From an uncultured Phascolarctobacterium sp. (GTDB lineage: Bacteria; Bacillota; Negativicutes; Acidaminococcales; Acidaminococcaceae): 64,000 bases of DNA. Shown here piece by piece: positions 8,087-16,733 of the stretch (position 1 is the stretch's first letter; every line of letters starts with the position of its first letter). Below the pieces are notes generated by a model that saw nothing but the letters and a program-made list of their open reading frames with translations, had not been told where the DNA came from and searched no databases. A program made the translations under genes and the position numbers. The stretch spans positions 1 through 64,000 of the forward strand of contig URXU01000009.1 in the NCBI GenBank assembly GCA_900552005.1. The letters are read 5' to 3'.

Positions 8087-10009
8087 CTATTTGCTTTCGT
8101 TATTTTCAGTAAGCGCCGGCTTTGATTCATCTGCGGGCTGCTCCGCAGCAGCTTCCTGCGGCACTGCTTCCTTTGACGGCTCTTCAATACCCAGTTCCGT
8201 TTTTTCTTCTGCGGACAGGATATGACCATATTTCAGCAGTTCCTGAATTTCCTCTGCCTCCAGAGTTTCTTTTTCAATTAAAGCCTGAGCAATAATGTGC
8301 AGCTTATCGATATTTTCCGACAGCAGCTTTTCCGTTGCCGCATACGCATCTTCAATAAAAGAACGTACTTCCTTATCTATTTCAGCAGCAACTTCTTCAC
8401 TGTAATCTTTTTCACGGGCAATATCACGGCCTAAAAATACCTGATCCTGACGGTGACCGAAAGTTACCGGTCCAATATTTTCACTCATGCCGTATTCACA
8501 GATCATCTGACGGGCCAATGTTGTTGCGCGCTGTAAATCGTTGCTGGCGCCGCTGGAAATTTCTTTAAGCACCAGTGCTTCCGCTACGCGTCCGCCCAAA
8601 AGAACCTTCAGTTCGTCCAGCATTTCACTGCGGGTAGCATAGTATCTGTCTTCCTTAGGCAGGCTCAAGGTATAACCGCCTGCACGTCCGCGCGGAATAA
8701 TTGTTACCTTATGCACGGGATCAGTATTATCCAGCAGCATGCCAACTACAGTATGCCCGCCTTCATGATAAGCAGTCAAGCGTTTTTCCTTATCGCTGAT
8801 TACACGGCTTTTGCGTTCCGGTCCCATGATAACGCGCTCTGCGGCTTCTTCCATTTCCGGCATATTGATGACCTTCTTATTTTTTCTGGCAGTCATCAGC
8901 GCAGCTTCATTAACCAAATTGCTCAAATCAGCGCCGGTAAAGCCAGGCGTACGCTGAGCAATTACGTTAAGCTGAACATCCTGTCCAATGGGTTTGCCTT
9001 TTACATGCACCTTCAAAATTTCCTGACGGCCTTTAATATCAGGACGGTCTACCACAATTTGACGGTCAAAACGGCCAGGACGCAGCAAAGCCGGATCAAG
9101 AATATCCGGACGGTTAGTTGCGGCAATCATGATAATGCCTTCATTAGCGCCAAAACCATCCATCTCTACCAGCAGCTGATTCAAGGTCTGTTCACGTTCA
9201 TCGTGGCCGCCGCCAAGACCTGCACCACGCTGACGGCCTACCGCATCAATTTCATCGATAAATACAATGCAGGGGGCGCTTTTCTTAGCCTGTTCAAATA
9301 AGTCACGCACACGGGAAGCACCTACGCCGACAAACATTTCCACAAAATCAGAACCGGAGATGCTGAAAAACGGCACGCCTGCTTCACCGGCCACAGCCTT
9401 AGCCAGCAATGTCTTGCCTGTACCGGGAGGTCCATACAGCAGGACACCTTTAGGTATTTTAGCTCCCAATTCATTGTACTTTTGCGGATGCTTCAGAAAT
9501 TCCACAACTTCTTCCAATTCCTGTTTGGCCTCATCGGCACCGGCTACATCCTTGAAGGTTACCTTAACCTTATCTTCATCATAACGGCGGGCACGGCTTT
9601 TGCCGAAATTCATTACCCGACCGCCGCCGCCATTGCTTTGATTCATCAAAAGGAACCACAGCCCGACAATCAGCAGCATGGGCAATATAGAACTCAAAAT
9701 ACCGGTCCACCAAGGTGGCTGCGGCGGCAATTCCGCTTTGATTTCTACATTTTTGGCCTCCAGTTTGGGAATCAGCGTATCATCTTTAGGCACAACAGTA
9801 GAAAATTCCTTACCGTCTTTTAATTTACCACTGATAATATTATCAACAATTGTTACCTGCTTTACTTCTTCCTGCTGTACATGCTGCAAAAAGCTGGTAT
9901 AGCTTATATCATCCTTCTTTTCTGTACCGCCGGAATAATAATCAAACATCCATATCATGACAATAATAATCAGCAGATAAAAAGTTACGTTCTTAAAAAA
10001 TTTATTCAA
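8087..10009 (-). CDS. ftsH: ATP-dependent zinc metalloprotease FtsH
   Basis: This membrane-anchored AAA+ protease degrades misassembled membrane proteins and unstable regulators. Two N-terminal membrane helices (about residues 6-22 and 103-122) flank an external domain. The AAA module has Walker A GPPGTGKT, Walker B CIVFIDEIDAVGR and an arginine-finger region. The zinc site is HEGGH. The start codon is TTG, supported by AGGAGG nine bases upstream; the 640-residue length fits the family. The Ala/Glu/Pro/Ser-rich tail (about 600-640) is variable in the family. Confidence 0.97.
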   Translation of the reverse strand: MNKFFKNVTFYLLIIIVMIWMFDYYSGGTEKKDDISYTSFLQHVQQEEVKQVTIVDNIISGKLKDGKEFSTVVPKDDTLIPKLEAKNVEIKAELPPQPPWWTGILSSILPMLLIVGLWFLLMNQSNGGGGRVMNFGKSRARRYDEDKVKVTFKDVAGADEAKQELEEVVEFLKHPQKYNELGAKIPKGVLLYGPPGTGKTLLAKAVAGEAGVPFFSISGSDFVEMFVGVGASRVRDLFEQAKKSAPCIVFIDEIDAVGRQRGAGLGGGHDEREQTLNQLLVEMDGFGANEGIIMIAATNRPDILDPALLRPGRFDRQIVVDRPDIKGRQEILKVHVKGKPIGQDVQLNVIAQRTPGFTGADLSNLVNEAALMTARKNKKVINMPEMEEAAERVIMGPERKSRVISDKEKRLTAYHEGGHTVVGMLLDNTDPVHKVTIIPRGRAGGYTLSLPKEDRYYATRSEMLDELKVLLGGRVAEALVLKEISSGASNDLQRATTLARQMICEYGMSENIGPVTFGHRQDQVFLGRDIAREKDYSEEVAAEIDKEVRSFIEDAYAATEKLLSENIDKLHIIAQALIEKETLEAEEIQELLKYGHILSAEEKTELGIEEPSKEAVPQEAAAEQPADESKPALTENNESK

Positions 10010-10046
10010 GTACGTATCCTCCTTCTACTAAAATTTATGCTATTTT

Positions 10047-10075
10047 ATTATAGTATACTCTACTTAATTAAACAA
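10047..10075 (-). promoter_or_regulatory. ftsH promoter
   Basis: TTGTTT and TATAAT are 17 bases apart on the minus strand, about 40 bases upstream of the TTG start and just downstream of the hpt stop. Confidence 0.65.
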
Positions 10076-10078
10076 CTT

Positions 10079-10627
10079 TTATTTATCTGCACGGGCATAA
10101 ACAGAAGATTTCAATACACCGATATACGGCAGATTACGGTAATCCCCGGCATAATCCAGACCATAGCCGACAACAAATTCATCAGGAATATTAAAGCCTA
10201 CGTAATCGGCTTGCAGACCGTTAACTCTTCGTTCAGACTTATCACATAAAGCTACGGTCTTTAACGAAGCCGGCTTATGTACTTTAAGCATATTGGAAAT
10301 AGCCGCAAAAGTTACACCGCTGTCGATAATATCGTCAATCAGCAGAACATGCTTGCCGGTAATATTTTCGCTGATGTCCAGTCTCACCTTAACACTGCCG
10401 CTGGTAGAAGTGCCATCACCATAGGAGGAGGCTACCATGAAATCAACCCGCAGCGGGATATCAATCGCTCTGGTTAAATCAGTAGCAAACCAGGCAGCAC
10501 CTTTAAGCAGAATGATAACAACCAAATCCTTGCCGGCATAATCTTCACTGATTTGCTTGCCCATTTCGCTGACGCGGTCATCTATCTGTTCCTTAGTCAG
10601 TAAAATCTGTTTAATATCGTTATTCAT
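10079..10627 (-). CDS. hpt: hypoxanthine phosphoribosyltransferase
   Basis: It salvages hypoxanthine and guanine to IMP and GMP with PRPP. The PRPP loop VLLIDDIIDSGVTF and the C-terminal PDEFVVGYGLDYAGDYRNLPYIG are diagnostic. Two adjacent ATG codons follow GGAG; the second gives better spacing (seven bases) and 182 residues. The start overlaps the end of tilS, as in many Firmicutes where tilS-hpt-ftsH are consecutive. Confidence 0.96.
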   Translation of the reverse strand: MNNDIKQILLTKEQIDDRVSEMGKQISEDYAGKDLVVIILLKGAAWFATDLTRAIDIPLRVDFMVASSYGDGTSTSGSVKVRLDISENITGKHVLLIDDIIDSGVTFAAISNMLKVHKPASLKTVALCDKSERRVNGLQADYVGFNIPDEFVVGYGLDYAGDYRNLPYIGVLKSSVYARADK

Positions 10628-12014
10628 CATCGTTCTCCTTTGTCATTAATTCTAACTGCAGCCAATTTTTATAGCTTCCCTGCGGCCAAGCAGCATTGGC
10701 AACTCCAAAAATTCCCAGAATCTTATTGCCGCAGCAGGCCAGTAATTTGCTGTCACGCAGGTGGCGTGGAAGCTTGCGGTCAATAAAATAATCTTTTAGT
10801 TTCTTACTGCCGGTACCTCCGTACGGATAAAATCTGTCACCGTCCTGCCTGCTGCGCAGCACCAAAGACTCTGCATCAAGCAAGTCCAGCGGATAAATTA
10901 TCCTGTTATTCCGCAGCACTGGCTGTATGTTTGTCAGATGCACTTCAATTTTACCGAGCGCACAGTCTGCTGTAAAGCCGTCCCGCAAAAAAATGTTCAG
11001 CGGCTGCTGCATGAGCGTTTTCGCCGTCTGAACAGCTTGGGGCCCTATAAGCAGGCGCTCATATGCGTAATACGCCTGCAAATGCTGCGGCAGCTTAAGT
11101 ATTGCGCCGCTGCGTTTATGCAGGCAAAGCTTATCCAAAGCTTCCGTATGCCGGTAACTGAGCTCAGTGCCGCCGGCAGCAAAATATACTTTTCTCAGCA
11201 GTCTTCTGCGTACAGAAGGAGCCAAAGCTTCCCATTTTTGGGTGTCAGCCGTCAATCCTTCAGCGGCTGCTGTTATACGTTTACCCCATTCCTGCTCAAC
11301 AAGAGCTTCAAAAAACTGCTCATCTTCCTGCAGGACGGCAGCCGTCTGCAGCAAAGCTTTTTTAACCGATGGATTAAAATTAGCCTGCAAATAAGGCAAT
11401 AACTGCAAGCGTATTTTATTGCGCGTATAATAAACATCGTCATTGCTGCTGTCATGACAATAGGCCAGATTAGATTCTTGGCAATACTGAATTAATTCTT
11501 CCCTGCTCAGCTGCAGAAACGGCCGTATAATCCGGCCATGCTGCAGTTCCATACCGCTTAACCCGGCAGCACCAGCCCCGCGCAAAAGCTTTAGCAAAAC
11601 AGTTTCTGCCTGGTCATCACTGTGATGAGCCGTCAAAATATATTGGGCCCCCAAAAAATCTGCTTCTTCCTGCAGCGCCTGATAGCGAAGACTACGGGCT
11701 GCATTCTCTACCGATAAACCATTTTTTTTACTATGCTTCAGTACATCTACATGCCGGCAGATAAAAGGCAGCTTATGCTCCTGGCAGAAAGTTTCTACTA
11801 ATGCCGCATCTCTCATGGCCTCCTGCCCTCGCAGTCCGTGCTCTACATGAACAACGAACACTGAACAGTAAGCCTGCTTCTGCAAAGCATATAATCCGCC
11901 GGCCAAAGCCATGGAATCGGCGCCGCCGCTGACAGCAGCAAGCGCTGTACTCCCCTTTGGCAATGCGTTTTTTAATGCCTGTTCAATTTTTCTTTTAATC
12001 AGTTGCCCCTGCAT
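10620..12014 (-). CDS. tilS: tRNA(Ile)-lysidine synthetase
   Basis: It converts the wobble C of tRNA-Ile(CAU) to lysidine, so that AUA is read as isoleucine. The ATP pyrophosphatase loop AAVSGGADSMAL is at residues 26-37. A central helical domain follows, and the C-terminal TilS domain carries LRSRQDGDRFYPYGG and KLKDYFIDRKLPRHLRD. The 464-residue length is normal. It overlaps hpt by several bases. Confidence 0.96.
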   Translation of the reverse strand: MQGQLIKRKIEQALKNALPKGSTALAAVSGGADSMALAGGLYALQKQAYCSVFVVHVEHGLRGQEAMRDAALVETFCQEHKLPFICRHVDVLKHSKKNGLSVENAARSLRYQALQEEADFLGAQYILTAHHSDDQAETVLLKLLRGAGAAGLSGMELQHGRIIRPFLQLSREELIQYCQESNLAYCHDSSNDDVYYTRNKIRLQLLPYLQANFNPSVKKALLQTAAVLQEDEQFFEALVEQEWGKRITAAAEGLTADTQKWEALAPSVRRRLLRKVYFAAGGTELSYRHTEALDKLCLHKRSGAILKLPQHLQAYYAYERLLIGPQAVQTAKTLMQQPLNIFLRDGFTADCALGKIEVHLTNIQPVLRNNRIIYPLDLLDAESLVLRSRQDGDRFYPYGGTGSKKLKDYFIDRKLPRHLRDSKLLACCGNKILGIFGVANAAWPQGSYKNWLQLELMTKENDDE

Positions 12015-12034
12015 AGGCCTCTCCTATGTAAAAT

Positions 12035-12063
12035 AAAGGGCACCCCATCAGAGTGCCCCTCTT
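12035..12063 (-). terminator. terminator after the S1-domain gene
   Basis: The stem GGGCAC...GTGCCC (12038-12058) with flanking A/T pairs is followed by TTTATTTT on the leftward RNA. It separates the S1 gene from tilS. Confidence 0.6.
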
Positions 12064-12069
12064 TACCAA

Positions 12070-12519
12070 TTATCTTTCACGTCTTGCACCGCGGCCGCCA
12101 CGTTTTGATTCTGTATTACGTTTTAAGTCGAGCATACGGTCATCACTATCTTTTAAAAATTTAGATAATTTATCTTCAAAAGAAAGAGTCGGTACAGGTC
12201 TTGCATTCTGCTGACGCATACCTCCGCGTCGTTCCCTATTATCCATCTGCGGACGCTGCGGTTTAGGCTGCGGAGCAGCCGGAGGCGGAGTCAGCTGTTT
12301 AATGGACAAACCGATTTTACCGCGTTCATCAATAGATAAAACCTTAACTTTGACTTTGTCGTGTTCCTTCAAAAAATCATGTACATCTTTAACATATACA
12401 TTAGATACTTCAGAAATATGGATAAGTCCTACTTTGCCTTCCGGTAATTGCACAAACGCGCCAAAATTGGTGATGCCGGTGACTTCACCTTCTAATATTG
12501 CACCTACTTCAAGTGACAT
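12070..12519 (-). CDS. yabR: S1-domain RNA-binding protein, YabR-like
   Basis: Residues 1-75 are one S1 OB-fold domain (GAILEGEVTGITNFGAFVQL ... GLIHISEVS ... VKVKVLSIDERGKIGLSIK). The rest is a Pro/Arg/Gly-rich linker and a basic tail ending RGGRGARRER. Bacillus YabR has the same layout and position, next to divIC. It probably binds RNA or ribosomes; the precise role is not established. A strong own promoter lies upstream. AAGGGGG is 13 bases before the ATG, a long spacing, but no better start is visible. Confidence 0.85.
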   Translation of the reverse strand: MSLEVGAILEGEVTGITNFGAFVQLPEGKVGLIHISEVSNVYVKDVHDFLKEHDKVKVKVLSIDERGKIGLSIKQLTPPPAAPQPKPQRPQMDNRERRGGMRQQNARPVPTLSFEDKLSKFLKDSDDRMLDLKRNTESKRGGRGARRER

Positions 12520-12559
12520 TGAGAAAAAAATCCCCCTTAAAAAATCTTTATACTTTGTT

Positions 12560-12589
12560 ATTATACTCTTACGAAAAACATAGTGTCAA
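12560..12589 (-). promoter_or_regulatory. promoter of the S1-domain gene
   Basis: Perfect TTGACA and TATAAT are separated by 18 bases on the minus strand. Confidence 0.75.
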
Positions 12590-12656
12590 CATAATGTTCA
12601 AAATAGAGGCAGGATATTTTTAAAGAACTAATTAAATATTTTCCCATCCCGGCAGC

Positions 12657-12688
12657 AAAAAAACAGCTTGCATTGCTCAAGCTGTTTT
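12657..12688 (-). terminator. divIC terminator
   Basis: AAAACAGCTTG and CAAGCTGTTTT pair around a seven-base loop. The leftward RNA continues with a U run after the stem. Confidence 0.8.
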
Positions 12689-12693
12689 TCTCA

Positions 12694-13017
12694 TTATTTC
12701 TCACTTTTCTGCTGCTCTTTTTCTTTATCGTTATCCACAATAAAAACAGGTATTTCGTTTTTCTTAACCATATTGTATTCTTCCCGGGCCAGCTTTTCTA
12801 TATAGGCCGGATCGTACAGATGCTGTTTTTCCTGCTCCAGTGCGGAATTTTCTTTTTTCATTTGCTCCAGCCGCTGCTGAGTAGCTTCTTTTTCCTGATT
12901 AATCTGATAGATCTGATATTCCTGACGAGCAAGGATGCCTATACAGATAACGGTAACCAGTATAAAAACAAACTTAAATACACGGTTTTTACTTTTACGA
13001 CGTCTTCGCCTCTGCAT
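12694..13017 (-). CDS. divIC: septum formation initiator, DivIC/FtsB family
   Basis: This is a bitopic division protein. A very basic N-terminus (RRRRRKSKNR) is followed by a single membrane helix (about 13-33) and a coiled coil (about 35-70, Gln/Glu/Lys-rich heptads). Then comes the family signature YIEKLAREEYNMVKKNEIPVFIV. The ATG chosen has AAAGGTG nine bases ahead; a longer frame would need a GTG without a ribosome site. It sits beside the S1 gene exactly as in Bacillus. Confidence 0.9.
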   Translation of the reverse strand: MQRRRRRKSKNRVFKFVFILVTVICIGILARQEYQIYQINQEKEATQQRLEQMKKENSALEQEKQHLYDPAYIEKLAREEYNMVKKNEIPVFIVDNDKEKEQQKSEK

Positions 13018-13067
13018 CTTGCTCACACCTTTCGTTACCAGGAACACTGCGGTCTGTCTTACAGAAC

Positions 13068-13097
13068 AAAAAATGCCCAGCTAAAGAAGCCGGGCAT
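13068..13097 (-). terminator. HU gene terminator
   Basis: ATGCCCAGCT and AGCCGGGCAT pair around a five-base loop, the mismatch becoming G-U in the leftward RNA. Six U follow. Confidence 0.8.
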
Positions 13098-13108
13098 ATA
13101 TGAAAAAA

Positions 13109-13387
13109 TTATTTACCTGCAACAACGTCTTTGAAAGCTTTGCCTGCTTTAAAAGCCGGAACTTTAGCTGCTTCAATAACAATTTCTTCACCAGTACGCG
13201 GATTTTTGCCCAGACGTTCTTTACGAACACGAGCTTCAAAAGTGCCGAAACCAATCAGTTGTACTTTGCCGTCAGCTGCAACTTCTTCTTTTACAGTGTC
13301 AAGGAAAGCATTAACAGTTTTTTCAACATCTTTTTTGGTCAGACCAGTTTTTTCTGCTACAGCAGTAATTAATTCGGTTTTGTTCAT
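13109..13387 (-). CDS. hup: DNA-binding protein HU
   Basis: This nucleoid protein bends and compacts DNA as a dimer. The 92 residues are typical: helical N-terminus MNKTELITAVAEKTGLTKKD, then GFGTFEARVRKERLGKNPRTG forming the beta arm with its Pro-tipped DNA-intercalating region. Of two adjacent ATG codons the second has the better spacing (seven bases) from GGGGGA. It has its own promoter about 120 bases upstream and its own terminator. Position between the MazG fusion and divIC is conserved in Firmicutes. Confidence 0.96.
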   Translation of the reverse strand: MNKTELITAVAEKTGLTKKDVEKTVNAFLDTVKEEVAADGKVQLIGFGTFEARVRKERLGKNPRTGEEIVIEAAKVPAFKAGKAFKDVVAGK

Positions 13388-13508
13388 CATGAAATCCCCC
13401 TTAATTATTAAATTAAGTAAATAATAATTAATATTTACATAACTTTGCTCATGTGCTGCTGAAGTGTATTCCACTTAGAATATTCTTCGTTCAAAGGATA
13501 AATCCTTT

Positions 13509-13538
13509 AATCTACCGTGTTATTGTAACAAATGTCAA
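13509..13538 (-). promoter_or_regulatory. HU gene promoter
   Basis: TTGACA and TAGATT are 18 bases apart on the minus strand. It gives a 5' leader of about 115 bases. Confidence 0.6.
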
Positions 13539-13567
13539 AGAAAAAATCCAGTTAATTTTTTATTTTT

Positions 13568-15109
13568 CTACAATTCCTGCCGTTCCTGCTTTTTCGCTTC
13601 TTTCCAGAAAGCATCCAGTTTCTCAAGCGTAAAATCCTGCCAATTGCGTTTGCTTGCCTGCACCTGTTTTTCCACATAGGCAAAACGCTTGGCAAAACGA
13701 TTATTTGTCCCATTGAGAGCAGTTTCCGGTTCAATTTTATTATGTCTTGCATAATTCACTATGGCAAAAAGCAAATCACCCAGTTCAGCTTCGGCAGCTT
13801 GATAGGCACCTGCTTGCAATGCTTCCTGCAGCTCGGCAATTTCCTCTTCTACTTTAGCCCAGACAGCAGCCTTATCCTGCCAGTCAAAACCAACTTTGGC
13901 CGCTTTACCTTGCAATTTATAAGCCCGCAGCAAAGCTGGTAATCCCTGGGCAATACCGTCCAGTACATGCGTCCGCTCCGTTTTTTCCTGTTTTTTAATC
14001 TGGTCCCAATTTTGCAGTACTTCCGCGCTGTTTTCTACGGTAACATCACCAAAAACATGGGGATGACGGCGGATAAGCTTATCGGTTACTTCATCAATGA
14101 CATCCTGTAAATCAAAGCGTCCTGCCTCTTCTGCCATCCGCGCATGGAAAACCACCTGCATCAGCACATCGCCCAGTTCTTCACGCATGCCGTCCGTATC
14201 GTCATTATCCACGGCTTCCAAAAATTCATATACTTCTTCAATCATATTGCCGCGGATGCTGGCATGGGTCTGTTCCCTGTCCCACGGGCAGCCGCCGGGC
14301 TCACGCAATACTTTCATTACATCAACCAAAGGCTGAATATCCACATCATCATAATAGCTTTCACCAGCAATATCATCAGCCTCATACGTCAAATCAGCCG
14401 CTTGTTTAGAGATTTCAGACGCCGGCAAAACAGCTTTTTCCGTCAGCGGCGGTACAAAAATGCTGGTAAGATGATCAATATTTGCCTGACGGTCCAATTC
14501 ATATAATTTAAGAGGACGGCATTCTTCATCAGGCAGTCCCAAATTGCGCAGGAAATAAATTTCGTAATCGTCATCCAATGCATCCATTAACGCCAGTTTC
14601 AAATCAGAAGCTACTAATCTGCTGTAAACCTGCGTTACCATTAAAGGATAATTTCCGGCATCGCCCAAGGCCTCAAAGTCCTGTGCGTCAATAATTCTCA
14701 GTCCGGCAATAGGATCTATTCCCAGCTCCACATAGGCCAGATCCAGAAAACTCATGGCCGGTTTAATAATTACTTCTATACCCTGTTGTCTGCCCTGCTC
14801 TCGCAGCAATACAACCGTACGTTCTGCCACCAGCGGACTGCCGGGAACAGCATAAACAACATCTCCTGCCGCCGCCTGTTCTAAAACGTAACTGGTAATT
14901 TTATTATACACTTCTTCAAAAGACTGACCCTGTTCATAAAAGTCATCGCAGGAAGTGAAATGTATTTGACGTTTTTCCAATTCCGCTACGGTTGGATGCA
15001 CAGCTGTGCGCAAAATAACTTTCGCATTGCCGGACAACAGTGTCATGGTTTCTAAAGACAAATTTCCGGCTGCTCCCGGCCCCAATCCTACTACTATTAT
15101 TTTTCCCAT
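13568..15109 (-). CDS. yabN: tetrapyrrole-methylase-like / MazG NTP pyrophosphohydrolase fusion (YabN type)
   Basis: Residues 1-220 form an SAM-dependent tetrapyrrole methylase-like fold (IIVVGLGPGAAGNLSLETM, VVYAVPGSPLVAE). From about 255 there are two MazG repeats, the first with GGCPWDREQTHASIRGNMIEEVYEFLEAVD and the second with AELGDLLFAIVNYARH. MazG cleaves NTPs or aberrant nucleotides to NMP and PPi. The same fusion is Bacillus YabN, also next to the SpoVB-like flippase. The methylase part has no proven substrate. The 513-residue length is usual. Confidence 0.92.
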   Translation of the reverse strand: MGKIIVVGLGPGAAGNLSLETMTLLSGNAKVILRTAVHPTVAELEKRQIHFTSCDDFYEQGQSFEEVYNKITSYVLEQAAAGDVVYAVPGSPLVAERTVVLLREQGRQQGIEVIIKPAMSFLDLAYVELGIDPIAGLRIIDAQDFEALGDAGNYPLMVTQVYSRLVASDLKLALMDALDDDYEIYFLRNLGLPDEECRPLKLYELDRQANIDHLTSIFVPPLTEKAVLPASEISKQAADLTYEADDIAGESYYDDVDIQPLVDVMKVLREPGGCPWDREQTHASIRGNMIEEVYEFLEAVDNDDTDGMREELGDVLMQVVFHARMAEEAGRFDLQDVIDEVTDKLIRRHPHVFGDVTVENSAEVLQNWDQIKKQEKTERTHVLDGIAQGLPALLRAYKLQGKAAKVGFDWQDKAAVWAKVEEEIAELQEALQAGAYQAAEAELGDLLFAIVNYARHNKIEPETALNGTNNRFAKRFAYVEKQVQASKRNWQDFTLEKLDAFWKEAKKQERQEL

Positions 15110-15125
15110 GCTATCCTCTCTTTCC

Positions 15126-16685
15126 TTATTTCAAAAATTTTCTGATCACAGGCAATTGCCGCAGCTCTTTTTTATCCGCAATTCCTAAAACAGGCAGCAG
15201 CACCGCATAAATTATAGCGGCTGCCATAATAGTCAGGATTGCAGTCAGCGCCTTCAGCGGCAAAACCGCAAGTAAAAAGCCATGCAGATAGTAAGCTGTA
15301 ACTCCCATTAGCAAGGCAGCGCAAATAATCTTACCAATCTGTTTCCAGGGAAAACTGATCCCATAACGCTGCAGCACTGCCAGATTCAATAAAGTAGCTA
15401 CGGCAAAATTAATATTTGTCGCCCAGGCTGCTCCGGCAATATTAAAGACGGCATCAGTCAATACCCATGCAGCTGCCACCTTAGCCATAATTCCCAGCAG
15501 CATATTGAGCATAGGAATATTAATAATCCCAATCCCCTGCAAAATGCCCGTTGTAATCTGATGCATGCCCAGAAGCCAGATGGCCGGCCCGGAATGCATA
15601 ATAGCTGTGGCTGCCTTGCCTGTTCCGTACAATAAAAGTGAAATAGGTTCGGCAAGTACGCTCATTCCCACAGCCGCCGGTACCGTCAAAAGGCAGCACA
15701 GCTTCATGGCGGTGGCCGCTTTAACCGCAATGCCGGCCCTGTCCTGCAGCACGCTGGCTTCTGAAATGGCCGGTACCAGACTGGTCGCCATGGACATGGT
15801 GGGAATAGTCGCCATCATCAGCAGCGGCTGCGCCATACCTGCCAGATAGCCGAACAAGGTAGTTGCTTCATCAACGGCAAAGCCGCTGGCAACCAGCCGG
15901 TTAGGAACCAGCAGCATATCAATACTGCTGCTCACAGGTACCATGATGTTGGCACAGGAAACCGGCAGAGCCAGTAATATCAGCCGTTTAATAATCACAG
16001 CGGCACTTTCTTTGACTGCATTTATATTAGAAGACTGCAACCGCCAGCGTTTACGGTACCTGCAATAAAAACAGCTTAAAACAATCAGCCCTGTAATACC
16101 TCCGGGCACCGCACCAAAAGCAGCACCAGCCGCCGCATATTCCAAACCATAGGGCAGCAGATAATAGGCTAAAATAACCATGGTCATAACTCTGACCAGC
16201 TGCTCTAAAATCTGCGATACCGCAGGCGGCGTCATTAGCTGATGCCCCTGGAAAAAGCCACGGAAGCAGGCCAAAATAGTCGAAAAGAAAACTGCCGGCG
16301 TCAGTGCAACCAAACCGTAATAGGCTCTGGCATCACTGATAATCTGATTTTCAATTAACCAGCCGGACGCCATAAACAGCGACCCGGCAAAAATAAATCC
16401 AGTGAATGCCATCAAGCACAGTGAAATTTTAAATACTCTCTGTGCGTTATAATAATCATTCTTAGCCAGCTTTTCTGAAATAATAATAGAAATAGCAATA
16501 GGGATACCGGCAGAAGAAACTGCCAGCAGCAGCAGATAGACCGGATAGGCCATTTGATACAGGCCAATGCCTTCGCCGCCTAATAAACGCGAAAGCAAAA
16601 TGCGGTTGAACGAGCCTATGACTTTCACCGTCAAGCCGGCTAAAGTCAAAATAGCTGCACCGCGCAAAAACTTATCACTGCTCAT
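15126..16685 (-). CDS. SpoVB/YabM-like polysaccharide flippase (MOP superfamily)
   Basis: This is an integral membrane protein with about 14 helices. It starts with the family pattern FLRGAAILTLAGLTVKVIGSFNRILLSRLLGGEGIGLYQMAYPVY. Relatives (SpoVB, YabM, MurJ-like) move lipid-linked saccharides across the membrane. The neighbours match the Bacillus spoVB/yabM site, but no sporulation gene surrounds it. A vegetative role in envelope precursor export is therefore the reasonable inference. The lipid-linked substrate cannot be read from the sequence. Confidence 0.88.
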   Translation of the reverse strand: MSSDKFLRGAAILTLAGLTVKVIGSFNRILLSRLLGGEGIGLYQMAYPVYLLLLAVSSAGIPIAISIIISEKLAKNDYYNAQRVFKISLCLMAFTGFIFAGSLFMASGWLIENQIISDARAYYGLVALTPAVFFSTILACFRGFFQGHQLMTPPAVSQILEQLVRVMTMVILAYYLLPYGLEYAAAGAAFGAVPGGITGLIVLSCFYCRYRKRWRLQSSNINAVKESAAVIIKRLILLALPVSCANIMVPVSSSIDMLLVPNRLVASGFAVDEATTLFGYLAGMAQPLLMMATIPTMSMATSLVPAISEASVLQDRAGIAVKAATAMKLCCLLTVPAAVGMSVLAEPISLLLYGTGKAATAIMHSGPAIWLLGMHQITTGILQGIGIINIPMLNMLLGIMAKVAAAWVLTDAVFNIAGAAWATNINFAVATLLNLAVLQRYGISFPWKQIGKIICAALLMGVTAYYLHGFLLAVLPLKALTAILTIMAAAIIYAVLLPVLGIADKKELRQLPVIRKFLK

Positions 16686-16733
16686 GGTCCATTCCTTTCT
16701 GCTTTTTACTATTCTACAATTATAAATAATTTA

